Below, in pieces: positions 18,669-27,246 of a DNA stretch of 64,000 nucleotides (positions within the stretch are counted from its first letter, which is position 1; each line of letters opens with the position of its first letter). The stretch lies in the NCBI GenBank assembly GCA_934630855.1, contig CAKTWW010000005.1, positions 1 to 64,000 of the forward strand, written 5' to 3'. Under the pieces are notes generated by a model. It did not search any database, had not been told where the DNA came from, and saw only the letters and a list, made by a program, of their open reading frames with translations. Source of the DNA: an uncultured Collinsella sp. Its GTDB lineage: Bacteria; Actinomycetota; Coriobacteriia; Coriobacteriales; Coriobacteriaceae. The position numbers and the translations under genes were made by a program.

Positions 18669-20606
18669 ATGGAACAGAGGGTCCTCGGGGGAAGATACCT
18701 CCTCAAGGATAAGGTGGGAACGGGCGGTATGGCGACCGTCTTCCGTGCACAGGATCAGGTCCTCGACCGCACGGTTGCCGTCAAGATCATGCTGCCGCAG
18801 TATGCCGGCGACGCCACCTTCGCCGCCCGCTTTAAGCAGGAGGCCCAGGCAGCTGCCGGCCTGTCCTCCCCCTATATCGTGGGCGTCTACGACTGGGGCA
18901 AGGACGGCGACACCTATTACATCGTCATGGAGTACCTGCGCGGCACCGACCTCAAGAGCGGCATCAAGAGCCACGGTGCCCTCGATCCCAAGAAGGTCGC
19001 GCAGATCGGCTCGCAGATCAGCTCCGCGCTTTCGGTCGCACACAAGCACGAGATCATCCACCGCGACATCAAGCCGCAAAACATCATGGTGCTGCCCGAC
19101 GGCAACATCAAGGTGATGGACTTTGGCATCGCGCGCGCCAAGAACAGCCACCTCACGCAGGACAACAACGTGCTGGGCACCGCCCACTACGTAAGCCCCG
19201 AGCAGACCCGCGGTCAGGACCTTGGCCCCACTTCGGATATCTACTCGCTGGGCGTCGTCATGTACGAGTGCGCTACCGGCCGCGTGCCCTTCGACGGCGA
19301 CGACGCCATCTCGGTCGCGCTCAAGCAGGTCAACGAGCTGCCCATCCCGCCGAGCCAGATCAACTCCGGCGTCGATGCCGACCTGGAGCGCATCATCCTC
19401 AAGTGTATGGAGAAGGATCCGGCAAACCGCTTCCAGACGGCCGACGAGCTGCGCCAGGTGCTCAACAGCTACCTGTCCGGCCGCGCCGTCAACGTCTCGG
19501 AGCCCACGCGCATCATCGGCGCCGCCGGCGACCTGGGCGCCACCAAGACCCGCGAGCTTTCCGAGACGACGCGTGCCATGGTTCGCCCCGTCTCGGGCGT
19601 GAGCGGCCAGACCAACCCCCGCAGCGCCGTCTCGGGTTCCACCGGCTCCTATGAGGCCGAGAGGCCCAAGTCCAACAAGAACAAGATCATTGCCGCCGTG
19701 GTGGCCGCTGTCGCCGTCATCGGCATCGTCGTGGCTTTTGCCAGCGGCATGTTCAGCGGCGACCAGGTAACGGTCCCCGACGTGTTGGGCAAAGACCAGG
19801 AGACCGCCGTCGAGCTGATCCAGGAGGCCGGCCTGGAGGTCGGTACCGTCGACCAGAGCTACAACGACGATGTCGACGAGGGTAAGGTCGCCGAGCAGAC
19901 CCCCAACGGCAACACCAAGAAGCCCAAGGGCACGAGGGTGAACCTGGTGATCTCCAAGGGCCCCAAGCCCTCCGAGAAGGTTGAGGTCCCGCAACTTGTC
20001 GGATTGACCAAGGACCAGGCCGAGGCCGCGCTGGCAAGCGTGGGCCTGAAGGGCAGCGCTTCCGAGGAGGCCAACGAGGCCGAAGAGGGCCAGGTCTTTG
20101 AGCAGGGCACTGCCGCCGGCAAGGAGGTCGAGAAAGGCACGACCATCTCGTACAAGGTCTCCAGCGGCCCGGACACCACCTCGGTGCCCGACCTGACCGA
20201 TATGACCGAGGCCCAGGCGCGCAACGCCCTCGATATGGCAGGCTTTGGCGTCGACGTGAGCTACCAGGAAAACGACTCGGTTTCCGAGGGCACTGTAATT
20301 AGCTGGAACCCCAGCGGCAAGCAGAAGCCCGGTGCCACGATCACCGTCGTCATCGCCAAGAAGTCCGGCAAGGCCAGCGTCCCGGGCAACCTGTACGGCA
20401 AGAGCATCTCCGCCGCCGTCACCGCGCTCAACAACGCCGGCTTTTACAACATCGCCTTCTGCGATCAGAACGGTAACCCCGTGAGCGGCAACGAGAACGC
20501 CACCGTTACGGGCGTCTCCCCCACCGGCAAGCAGTCCACCGACAGCACGATCACACTGACGGTTTCCATCTCCGGCTCCGGAGACGACTCCGAGTCCAGC
20601 AACTAG
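18669..20606 (+). CDS. pknB: PASTA-domain Ser/Thr protein kinase (PknB/StkP type)
   Basis: The 645-residue transmembrane sensor kinase detects peptidoglycan fragments or lipid II through its extracellular PASTA repeats and controls growth and division. The kinase domain spans residues about 8-270 with VAVKIM (K39), IIHRDIKPQNIM (HRD 131-133) and DFGIAR (151-156). A juxtamembrane segment with many Thr follows, then a single span at about 340-358. Four PASTA domains begin near residues 366, 437, 503 and 570, the last being more divergent. The start at 18669 is preferred over 18654 because AGGAG lies 5 bases before it. It is the last gene of the cluster and is followed by a strong terminator. 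Confidence 0.95.
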   Translation: MEQRVLGGRYLLKDKVGTGGMATVFRAQDQVLDRTVAVKIMLPQYAGDATFAARFKQEAQAAAGLSSPYIVGVYDWGKDGDTYYIVMEYLRGTDLKSGIKSHGALDPKKVAQIGSQISSALSVAHKHEIIHRDIKPQNIMVLPDGNIKVMDFGIARAKNSHLTQDNNVLGTAHYVSPEQTRGQDLGPTSDIYSLGVVMYECATGRVPFDGDDAISVALKQVNELPIPPSQINSGVDADLERIILKCMEKDPANRFQTADELRQVLNSYLSGRAVNVSEPTRIIGAAGDLGATKTRELSETTRAMVRPVSGVSGQTNPRSAVSGSTGSYEAERPKSNKNKIIAAVVAAVAVIGIVVAFASGMFSGDQVTVPDVLGKDQETAVELIQEAGLEVGTVDQSYNDDVDEGKVAEQTPNGNTKKPKGTRVNLVISKGPKPSEKVEVPQLVGLTKDQAEAALASVGLKGSASEEANEAEEGQVFEQGTAAGKEVEKGTTISYKVSSGPDTTSVPDLTDMTEAQARNALDMAGFGVDVSYQENDSVSEGTVISWNPSGKQKPGATITVVIAKKSGKASVPGNLYGKSISAAVTALNNAGFYNIAFCDQNGNPVSGNENATVTGVSPTGKQSTDSTITLTVSISGSGDDSESSN

Positions 20607-20659
20607 TGCCAGCCGCTTGTTGTTCCTAGCGGTTTAGGCCGCAACCATATTCGCTCAGA

Positions 20660-20695
20660 AGCGCCCGCTTGCTCCCCCGGCAAGCGGGCGCTTTT
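20660..20695 (+). terminator. Rho-independent terminator after pknB
   Basis: The stem AGCGCCCGCTTG/CAAGCGGGCGCT with a 9-nt loop runs into TTTTT. It closes the kinase cluster. Confidence 0.93.
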
Positions 20696-20753
20696 TGTGT
20701 CTCAGTAGACATCGGTAGGGCCCCCGCGCGGACAGGATTTGATTTTTGTAATA

Positions 20754-20783
20754 TGGACGAATTCCTCATCAGGAGGGTAAAAT
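20754..20783 (+). promoter_or_regulatory. Putative promoter of the antisense RNA
   Basis: TGGACG (20754-20759) and TAAAAT (20778-20783) are separated by 18 bp. Transcription would start near 20790 and run toward the toxin gene's 3' end. Confidence 0.5.
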
Positions 20784-20789
20784 AGTGCC

Positions 20790-20876
20790 GACGGCAGCCC
20801 AAGTTGTAGTGAGCTGGGCAGAGCCGTTGCTTAACGAAGTTAGGTCATCGTCTTAGCGACGGTGGCCTTTCTTTTT
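20790..20876 (+). ncRNA. Putative antisense RNA antitoxin
   Basis: A short transcript of about 85 nt is predicted from the promoter at 20754-20783 to a very good terminator. Stem AGGTCATCGTC (20842-20852) pairs with GACGGTGGCCT (20858-20868) using a few G-U pairs and is followed by TTCTTTTT. The terminator stem overlaps the last codons of the micro-toxin gene on the other strand, as in type I systems of the Fst/TxpA kind. The body contains a second hairpin, GCCCA/TGGGC (20797-20815). The RNA is inferred from signals only. Confidence 0.6.
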
Positions 20877-20978
20877 GGGCTTCGAACCCTGCTTGAGTGC
20901 CTTGGAAAGGCCGACAAGGGCCGTGAGGAGCGAGACCATAGCGGTCAGGAGCTTCACGAACTCAGTAAAATCGGTCAT
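20853..20978 (-). CDS. Small single-span type I toxin-like peptide
   Basis: This 41-residue peptide begins MTDFTEFVKLLTAMVSLLTA and continues with a hydrophobic segment (residues about 7-28) and a strongly basic tail (KPKKKGHRR). Size, one membrane span and charged C-terminus resemble holin-like type I toxins (TxpA/Fst style), which insert in the inner membrane. I recognise the architecture, not a named family. The ATG at 20978 has GGGAGGTG six bases upstream; an ATG at 20984 is too close to that site. The 3' end overlaps a convergent antisense transcript with a shared terminator region. The gene sits at the edge of the defence island, as such addiction modules often do. Confidence 0.7.
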   Translation of the reverse strand: MTDFTEFVKLLTAMVSLLTALVGLSKALKQGSKPKKKGHRR

Positions 20979-21041
20979 GGGCATCACCTCCCATCGGATG
21001 GAGGGCTCTGCCCGGCACGAGGACTGCCGCCAGCAAGGACG

Positions 21042-21073
21042 ATTCTATCAGAGCGGCTGGTCCCGCCGGTCAA
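21042..21073 (-). promoter_or_regulatory. Putative toxin promoter
   Basis: On the minus strand TTGACC (21068-21073) precedes TAGAAT (21042-21047). The spacing is 20 bp, or 18 bp if GATAGA is used as the -10. This would give a leader of about 57 nt containing GGGCAGAGCC, which is also present in the antisense RNA at 20813-20822. Confidence 0.45.
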
Positions 21074-21219
21074 TTCATACTCCACACCCTCGCCGAATTG
21101 CGAGCATGGCAGAATCGGCACTGGATGGCAGCGCGCTAGGGCACCGACGATGAGCTTTCCAAAACTAGCGAGGGATCGGCCGCGAAGCCGATTGCTACAC
21201 CCTCGCGCAAGCGGCCGAG

Positions 21220-22155
21220 CTAGAAATCAATCGTCCCGGCGACGTTCTCAACGTTCTTCCTATAGGCTGCCCGGGAGGTCTCTTCACGCGCTCGGCGCTT
21301 TTGTTCCCTCTCAAGGTATTCGGCCTCAAGCCTGTTGGCTTCTTTCACGCACAGGATGAGAGTATCGCGGTGGTAGTCCCTCACCTCTTCGATGGTGGTC
21401 CCGTTGAGGACTATTTCGTCGCCGACAACCGATGCGATACCAGGTCTGTGCATAGAGGTAAATCTCGGCGGACAGCTCCAGGTCCTCACAAACAGTTCGA
21501 TCCATAAGGGACTGGGATGTCGTGACAGCTTGAACGGCACTTTGTAAAGAGCGCTCCCCCTCGTCCCATCGTTTCTTGGCTCTCCAACCTCATCGACCAC
21601 GATACCGATGATTCTGACGGGCTCAAATTCACCGTCTTCTTGTTGTTTTTCCGAGAACGTCTGAGGGATGCGGCGCTTGGGCGCAACCGACGGCTTCTTC
21701 TTGGCCCCATAAAGGGTCGCAAGCAAATCGTCATAGCCACGAGACTCGACCCCATCGCCCAAGTCGACCGCCAGTTTCCCCTTGAGGAAGGTCGGGAGGC
21801 TTTCCCCAACGCCCCCTTCCTTTATTACCGGGATAAACTTCCTCTCATTATGCCCAGAGAACAGTTCCCCGCTGATGATATGACCCTCGTATCCAACCCC
21901 ACCGATTCTTGCATCGGCCTTCTGCTTATATACTGGGGTGCAAACGATAAGAACATAGTCCGACGACCTGACCGACTGCTCCATGAACTGAGGCAACCTG
22001 TCGCCGAGCTCAAGGTCATATTGATCCACAATTGCCTCGATACCATCGGCTAGCAGACGGTCTGCCAGTGCCTTTACCCATGCACGATGTTCTTCGCTCT
22101 CCCATGCGTAGGATATGAAAACCTTCGTCACTTCAGCCCCCAATCGCAGGTTCAC
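21220..22155 (-). CDS. SEFIR/TIR-like domain protein, last gene of defence operon
   Basis: The 311-residue protein opens with a SEFIR/TIR-like fold: KVFISYAWESEEHRAWVKAL, then DGIEAIVDQYDLELGD, SSDYVLIVCTP and GGVGYEGHIISGEL. In bacteria these domains act in signalling or as NADase effectors of abortive-infection systems. The C-terminal 150 residues are unfamiliar and end in an Arg/Glu-rich helix. The frame starts at GTG 22155; a GTG at 22131 preceded by GGGGG is equally plausible and would give the compact N-terminus VTKVFISY. It follows the DUF262/HNH gene by 9 bp, so it is co-transcribed with the restriction genes. It is probably an effector or sensor (inference). Confidence 0.8.
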   Translation of the reverse strand: MNLRLGAEVTKVFISYAWESEEHRAWVKALADRLLADGIEAIVDQYDLELGDRLPQFMEQSVRSSDYVLIVCTPVYKQKADARIGGVGYEGHIISGELFSGHNERKFIPVIKEGGVGESLPTFLKGKLAVDLGDGVESRGYDDLLATLYGAKKKPSVAPKRRIPQTFSEKQQEDGEFEPVRIIGIVVDEVGEPRNDGTRGSALYKVPFKLSRHPSPLWIELFVRTWSCPPRFTSMHRPGIASVVGDEIVLNGTTIEEVRDYHRDTLILCVKEANRLEAEYLEREQKRRAREETSRAAYRKNVENVAGTIDF

Positions 22156-22164
22156 AGCGCAAGC

Positions 22165-23934
22165 CTAAAGCCGCTCGTAGGCCCTCTTCACAAGCTCGCC
22201 CATAAGCTGCCTTCGCTTGCTGACGAACTCCTCGTAATCGAGGCCCTCGAACCCAACGGGCAGGGCGTGCTCCTCGCAGTTGCGGCGATACTCGTCCTCC
22301 CCCAGCGCGTCGCGATACCTACGAACGTACTCATTCGGGGCATCATCCGAGATGTAGATGTTGTTCTGGTAGTCAACGAGGGTGAAGTTACCTCGGTTGC
22401 TGCGCTGCGAAAGGTAGCCCTTGGTCCTCAGGTAGTTATCTGGAAACAGATGGTGCTTGTCCAGGGCCTTCTTAGAACCCGACGAACCGGTAAGCAGCAG
22501 CTGAGAAAGGGGGGCCGTGCTGAACAGTGCCTTGGCACCGAGCACAACCTGAGCCGCGACGAAGCCCCACCAGGTCGGACCCGTCGCCTCGTTTGCATCG
22601 AGGGAGCTGGGCAGCGTAATGGAGAAATAATCGTCCGTCATGATGGCGGCGAGCCTACGGTCGAAGTACGCTTGGAACTCGTCGGCAGTATCAAGGCGCG
22701 AGACATCGTTAAGCTGCTGTTCGAACTCGGATTCGAAGGATCCCACATAGAGCCCCGTTATGGCTGCGGCGAAATACCAGCGCCGCACGAGCCTGCGCGC
22801 AGCCAGTGGCTCCATGTCGAACTCATAGCGCCCGATAAGGTAGAACGCATAGCAGAACATGAGTGCGTTGCCCGACCCCACCTGGTCGGAGCAGACGTAG
22901 CCCGCCTCCGCTAGCGTGTTGATGAAGGCATGCCAGTTGTTCAGGTCAAGCACGAGATCGAGAGCGCGACCGAACGTGGCAAAGTTCTCGGCCCGCGTCT
23001 CGGGCGTCGTTTCCTTTGTCTTGAGATCTCGCCCGCGAAGAATCTGATAGGCATAACGCAGGCGACCCCTCTTGAACCCCACGCCCACCGTGGCGCGGAT
23101 GATATGCGTCGGCGAGACGGTCATGAGCGGGTTGTACGAGGTGCCCTTTGCAGGCGCATAGCTCATGGCGCAGAACTCCTCTATGCGCTCCCTCATGGCA
23201 GGTTCGTAGACCGAAAGCAGGGTCATGATGAAGTCATCCTGCTTAAGCGCCTGCCCTTGCGAGTTCACACGCACAAAGATGTCCGATACGGTCTCCTCGT
23301 CAGCCGATTCGGAAATCTCCAGCGTCGGCAAAAGATAACGCTCAAGCCCGAGCAATGCGTTGAGCCCGCTCTCGACGGCATCCTCACCGTCATCGTCGAG
23401 TTCGGGTTCGCCCTTTTTGGCATTCGTCTCGTTAAGGCGCTTGATGAACGCCCTGCGATAGGCGCTCAGCTTGTTGTCGTGGTTCGCCGCGAAGGCCTCG
23501 GATACGTCCGGCACATAGCGCGAATCCCTCTCGGTCGAGGCGTCGGCATTCTTGAATGCGCGCGCGATGGGGTCGTAGGCGATCCTCACCGTACGCTCCT
23601 TGAAGTTCTTGTCGCGCACGGGTACGCCGTACAGAGAGCTCAAGAGAGCAGTGAGCCTCTGCTGTCCGTCGATGACAAGGGACTTGGGGACGGCATATGC
23701 CTTCTGGTTCGAGCCTATGGCAGACCTCTTGCCCGCGTCGTCGCTCGGAGAGTCCCACAGCATCACATAGCCGATAGGGTATCCGCGAAGCATGGAATCA
23801 AGCAGATCGCGAACCTTTTCATTGCCCCACACGAAAGGTCGTTGCAGGTCGGGCAGGCCGATTTTGCCCGTCTGAACATCCTTCAGGATGTTACCAACCT
23901 CCAGCGATATGGGGGTATAAATGGAGTTAGGCAT
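22165..23934 (-). CDS. DUF262 + C-terminal HNH nuclease (GmrSD-like) protein
   Basis: The 589-residue protein joins an N-terminal DUF262 (ParB-like NTPase, GmrS type) with QRPFVWGNEKVRDLLDSMLR and the catalytic DGQQRLTAL (DGQQR 89-93) to a C-terminal HNH/DUF1524-like region. That region carries KHHLFPDNYL (HH 494-495) followed by RSNRGNFTLVDYQNN. GmrSD is a type IV restriction enzyme that cleaves modified phage DNA, and related proteins act in several defence islands. The start at 23934 overlaps the upstream small gene (ATGCCTAA), implying coupling. No motif is missing, so it is probably active. The target (modified DNA or a partner) is not deducible. Confidence 0.88.
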   Translation of the reverse strand: MPNSIYTPISLEVGNILKDVQTGKIGLPDLQRPFVWGNEKVRDLLDSMLRGYPIGYVMLWDSPSDDAGKRSAIGSNQKAYAVPKSLVIDGQQRLTALLSSLYGVPVRDKNFKERTVRIAYDPIARAFKNADASTERDSRYVPDVSEAFAANHDNKLSAYRRAFIKRLNETNAKKGEPELDDDGEDAVESGLNALLGLERYLLPTLEISESADEETVSDIFVRVNSQGQALKQDDFIMTLLSVYEPAMRERIEEFCAMSYAPAKGTSYNPLMTVSPTHIIRATVGVGFKRGRLRYAYQILRGRDLKTKETTPETRAENFATFGRALDLVLDLNNWHAFINTLAEAGYVCSDQVGSGNALMFCYAFYLIGRYEFDMEPLAARRLVRRWYFAAAITGLYVGSFESEFEQQLNDVSRLDTADEFQAYFDRRLAAIMTDDYFSITLPSSLDANEATGPTWWGFVAAQVVLGAKALFSTAPLSQLLLTGSSGSKKALDKHHLFPDNYLRTKGYLSQRSNRGNFTLVDYQNNIYISDDAPNEYVRRYRDALGEDEYRRNCEEHALPVGFEGLDYEEFVSKRRQLMGELVKRAYERL

Positions 23935-24370
23935 TGGCAGTATTCCTATCTCTACACTTGTATAGCTCGTCGCTCAATTCTTGATTTCTGTCGATGAAGG
24001 AGCAGAGCAGTTCACGGTCAATCTGGTATTGATAGTTTGGGCGTTCTTTGTCCTTGGCCTTAACCTTCGTTCGGAGCTCCTGTCGCCCATCATGCGTCAC
24101 CGGAAAACTGTGAATGATTCTGTTCCTCTCATTTCCAAGATCACAGAGCAGTTCCAGGATTCTAACGTCCTCTTCATTCACAAGCCATTTCTTTCCTTCG
24201 TCCTTGAGCCGCCCCGTCATCATGTCGGTAAGCCCGCACCAATCGGGAGCCCCGGCGTGCATAAGATTCTCCACAAAGAAGGAGACGTTCGAGTTGAATA
24301 CGTATACCGCCTCCCCAAGAAGGGTCAGGTACGCCTCGTCAGGCAAGGAGAAACGCGTGGGGTGGATCAT
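23927..24370 (-). CDS. Small HEPN-like protein of the defence operon
   Basis: The 147-residue all-helical protein has no family I recognise by name. Residues 82-87 read RNRIIH, which fits the R-N-x3-H (Rx4H) catalytic motif of HEPN RNases. Its place between a restriction enzyme and a DUF262 nuclease agrees with a HEPN ribonuclease or toxin component. It overlaps the upstream methyltransferase by ATGA (24367-24370) and the downstream DUF262 gene by 8 bp, so the stoichiometry is likely coupled. One motif is weak evidence; a structural match would decide. Confidence 0.65.
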   Translation of the reverse strand: MIHPTRFSLPDEAYLTLLGEAVYVFNSNVSFFVENLMHAGAPDWCGLTDMMTGRLKDEGKKWLVNEEDVRILELLCDLGNERNRIIHSFPVTHDGRQELRTKVKAKDKERPNYQYQIDRELLCSFIDRNQELSDELYKCRDRNTANA

Positions 24371-27198
24371 TCGCTATCACCGACCTTCTTGGCGTATAGG
24401 TTGAAAAGATGGGCGACTATCTTCTCCTCGTCCCCACCGAAGTCGACGCCATAGGCAGCCTCAACAGCAGCGTCGAGCGCCTTATGCGCAGACATAAGCT
24501 CGGGAAAGAACGTCTCGTTCTTTGGATCGTACATGTCCGCGAGCGTCGCACCCTCTTGGGCGTCACGGGCATCGAGCACGGCCTGGGCGCAGCGCTTGAC
24601 TTCCTCGCGTTGCGATTCCGTTGGGTCAGGCCAGACGAAATTGTTGTAGTCAATACCAGCTGAATACTGATAATCATCTTTCAGTCTTCCGGTCACGACT
24701 CTAACCCATGCATTGTGCAATTGAGACTGCAGTACCCCATATTGATAGAGGGTTGCATTTGGGATAAGGCGAACTTTATTGCTACAGAAAACTGAGGAGT
24801 CAACGAACCCCATTGGGATGTATCGCCTTCGGCTTGATGAAACCTCTGGTATCAAGATCGAATCTGTATCCGACAGGATTTCAGTTCCAAAATGCGCAGG
24901 ACGCTCCGCGGCTTTAACGGTCTGGCTTCTCTTGCTCTTGAGCCGATACTGGCGCACCGCCTCAACCCTTTCCCTGCATATAGGCAGATTCTTCAGCTCA
25001 TCCCATTTTGCATTCCCGAGCCACAAACACCAACGGCTTTTGCCGCGTATAAATTCTTGTGATCCAAGCCACTTGTGGAAGAATTTCTTTGCCCCAGGTT
25101 CACGCTGCAAGAATTCATTTTTCTGTTCATCTGTAAAGAGATAATTGCCGTCGTCTATGGGCTGAGAACCTATGCCCATCTCTGGAACATCTGATATTGG
25201 CTTACTCTTGCTGTAGATAAAGACATCTGGAGCATCCTTCAGATACGAATTGATGCGATTCATGGAAATCAGTTCTTCGTCAGAATCGGGCGTCGCATGA
25301 TAGAAGAGCGTCTTGCTTCCTGCCTCACGAGAGAACCCGACGATGACGCAAAAGACATGCGCCTTATCTGCCGCCTCGTTGTCCCACCTGAACGTGTTGT
25401 GCGCAAAGTCGATGTGGATACCCAGGTCGTGCAGGGGTTTCCAGAGGTTGGCGACCTGCTCGCCCTGACATATCGAGTTGGTAGAGACCAGGGCACAGCG
25501 CGTGTGCTTTCCCTGCGTGAACCTCGCGGCCTTCATGTACCAGGCCCCGCAGTAGTCGATGTTGCCCGCGTTCTTCGCTCCGTCGAAGACCTCAAGGAGC
25601 TCTGCCTTCTGCTCTTTGGACTGGTTACGGGCCCCGAGAAAGGGCGGGTTGCCCACGAGGTACGTGAGGTCATCGGGAAACACCTCAGACCAATCGGTCT
25701 TGAGCGCGTTGCCCTCATGGAGATTGCTGAGGCTCCTAAGCGGCAGGAAGTCGAAGTCGTAGTCGACGTATATCTCCTGCGTCTTGCGCAGCATCTGCTC
25801 CTCTGTGATCCACAGGGCGGTCTTAGCGACCGAGACGGCGAAGTCGTTTATCTCGATACCGTACAGCTGATCCAGGGACACGCGGACAGGGCTATCCTGC
25901 GCAATGACGAAGGATGTCTGTCCCGCGTTGCCGGTCTCCTCGCTGAGCTCGTCCTCGATGATTCGGTTCTCGATGGCGCGCAGCTGCCGGTACGCCTCGG
26001 TAAGGAAGTTGCCCGAACCGCATGCCGGGTCGCCGATGGTGATGGAGGCCACCTTGTCGTGCAGCCTCGCCAGGGCCTGCTTGCGTTTCGCCGCCGTCCT
26101 CTCGCCCTCGGCCTCGTGCAGTTCGTCCCACAGCTCGTCGAGGAAGAGCGGCTTGAGGCAGCGCTCGATGTTCTCCACGCTCGTGTAGTGCATGCCCCCG
26201 GCATGGCGGGTCTCGGGGTTCAACGTCCCCTCGAACACGCCGCCGAAGATGACGCCCGAGATCTCACGCCAATCGAAGTCCTGGGACGCGTCGGTGATGG
26301 CCTCGAGGATTTCCGGAGTCATCTGCGGAACGATAATGGAGGAGTCGGCGAACAGCCCACCGTTCACGTACGGGAAGACCGCGAGGTCCTCGTCCATGTA
26401 CTCGTCCCGCTTATCCAGGGGCGTGTCGATCGCCTCGAACAGGTCCACCAGCTTGCGGCGGAGCTTGGCAGGGTCACCGTCGCAGTACCTACCGAACGCC
26501 TGGTGCGATTGCAGGAGGTCGGCGTCCTCGGCGTAGAGCAGGAAGATGATTCGGGTGATGAGCACGTTGAGCGAGCGCTGCTCCTCCTGCGCGCGCTCGT
26601 CCTTCTCCTCGATGTGGTGGTACTGCTTGGCGAGGGCATCGTAGAGCCTGGAAACGTAGGCCCCGGCCTCGATAGAGAGCTGCTGCTCCTTGTGCAGGCG
26701 GCTCGTCTCGTTGGAGGTCAGGAAGGACAGGAGATACAGGCTGTCTGGGAGCTCTTCCAAGGAGAACTCCTGCACGGTGTCCTCGGGCCTCTCGTTGTCG
26801 AGGTCGTAGAGGTGGAATGTCCCGAAGTTGCACGTCATCACCCAGCGGGGGCGCTCGGAGTACGGCAGGTGTCGCGCGTACCACATGGCCTGCTGGAGCG
26901 GTGTCTCCATGCCGCCGTTCCTGGGTTCGGGCTTGTCGAGGTCGATGCCCCACGACTTCTGCTCGCAGAGGAAGTTGTGGTCGGAGACGAACACGTCGAT
27001 GCGACGACCTCTCACCTTGCGTTCGAAGTCGACGAAGCTGTCTATGGTGTTGGACGGGATGCCCAGGACGTTGATGAGCAGGTCGACCCAGAACTTCTGC
27101 GTATCCTGCTGCTCGTTGTTGGAGCCAGCGGGGATGGCACCGAGGCGTTTCTTCCACCGCTTGACGAACTCCTTTGCCTCTTTCTTGCTGGCAGGCAT
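24367..27198 (-). CDS. MmeI-like type IIL restriction-modification enzyme
   Basis: This 943-residue single-chain enzyme combines endonuclease, adenine methyltransferase and specificity domain. The N-terminal PD-(D/E)xK-like site is IDVFV with D68, then E79-Q-K81. An MmeI helical spacer follows, then methyltransferase motif I DPACGSGNF (390-398) and motif IV NPPF (517-520). The target recognition domain lies after about residue 640. Length matches MmeI (about 920). The ATG at 27198 has a full AGGAGG site. The recognition region (DNA about 24640-25260) looks clearly AT-richer than the rest, suggesting exchange of specificity. It heads an overlapping four-gene operon. It would methylate host sites and cut unmethylated DNA. 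Confidence 0.9.
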   Translation of the reverse strand: MPASKKEAKEFVKRWKKRLGAIPAGSNNEQQDTQKFWVDLLINVLGIPSNTIDSFVDFERKVRGRRIDVFVSDHNFLCEQKSWGIDLDKPEPRNGGMETPLQQAMWYARHLPYSERPRWVMTCNFGTFHLYDLDNERPEDTVQEFSLEELPDSLYLLSFLTSNETSRLHKEQQLSIEAGAYVSRLYDALAKQYHHIEEKDERAQEEQRSLNVLITRIIFLLYAEDADLLQSHQAFGRYCDGDPAKLRRKLVDLFEAIDTPLDKRDEYMDEDLAVFPYVNGGLFADSSIIVPQMTPEILEAITDASQDFDWREISGVIFGGVFEGTLNPETRHAGGMHYTSVENIERCLKPLFLDELWDELHEAEGERTAAKRKQALARLHDKVASITIGDPACGSGNFLTEAYRQLRAIENRIIEDELSEETGNAGQTSFVIAQDSPVRVSLDQLYGIEINDFAVSVAKTALWITEEQMLRKTQEIYVDYDFDFLPLRSLSNLHEGNALKTDWSEVFPDDLTYLVGNPPFLGARNQSKEQKAELLEVFDGAKNAGNIDYCGAWYMKAARFTQGKHTRCALVSTNSICQGEQVANLWKPLHDLGIHIDFAHNTFRWDNEAADKAHVFCVIVGFSREAGSKTLFYHATPDSDEELISMNRINSYLKDAPDVFIYSKSKPISDVPEMGIGSQPIDDGNYLFTDEQKNEFLQREPGAKKFFHKWLGSQEFIRGKSRWCLWLGNAKWDELKNLPICRERVEAVRQYRLKSKRSQTVKAAERPAHFGTEILSDTDSILIPEVSSSRRRYIPMGFVDSSVFCSNKVRLIPNATLYQYGVLQSQLHNAWVRVVTGRLKDDYQYSAGIDYNNFVWPDPTESQREEVKRCAQAVLDARDAQEGATLADMYDPKNETFFPELMSAHKALDAAVEAAYGVDFGGDEEKIVAHLFNLYAKKVGDSE

Positions 27199-27246
27199 AC
27201 CGGACCTCCTGCGTCGTCGTCTCTTTCGGACAATTTTAAGGGGTTA

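Noticed and set aside
20862-21359. 165-codon plus-strand frame over the toxin gene
   Set aside because: It overlaps the terminator and the minus-strand micro-ORF, which has a proper ribosome site and a sensible protein.
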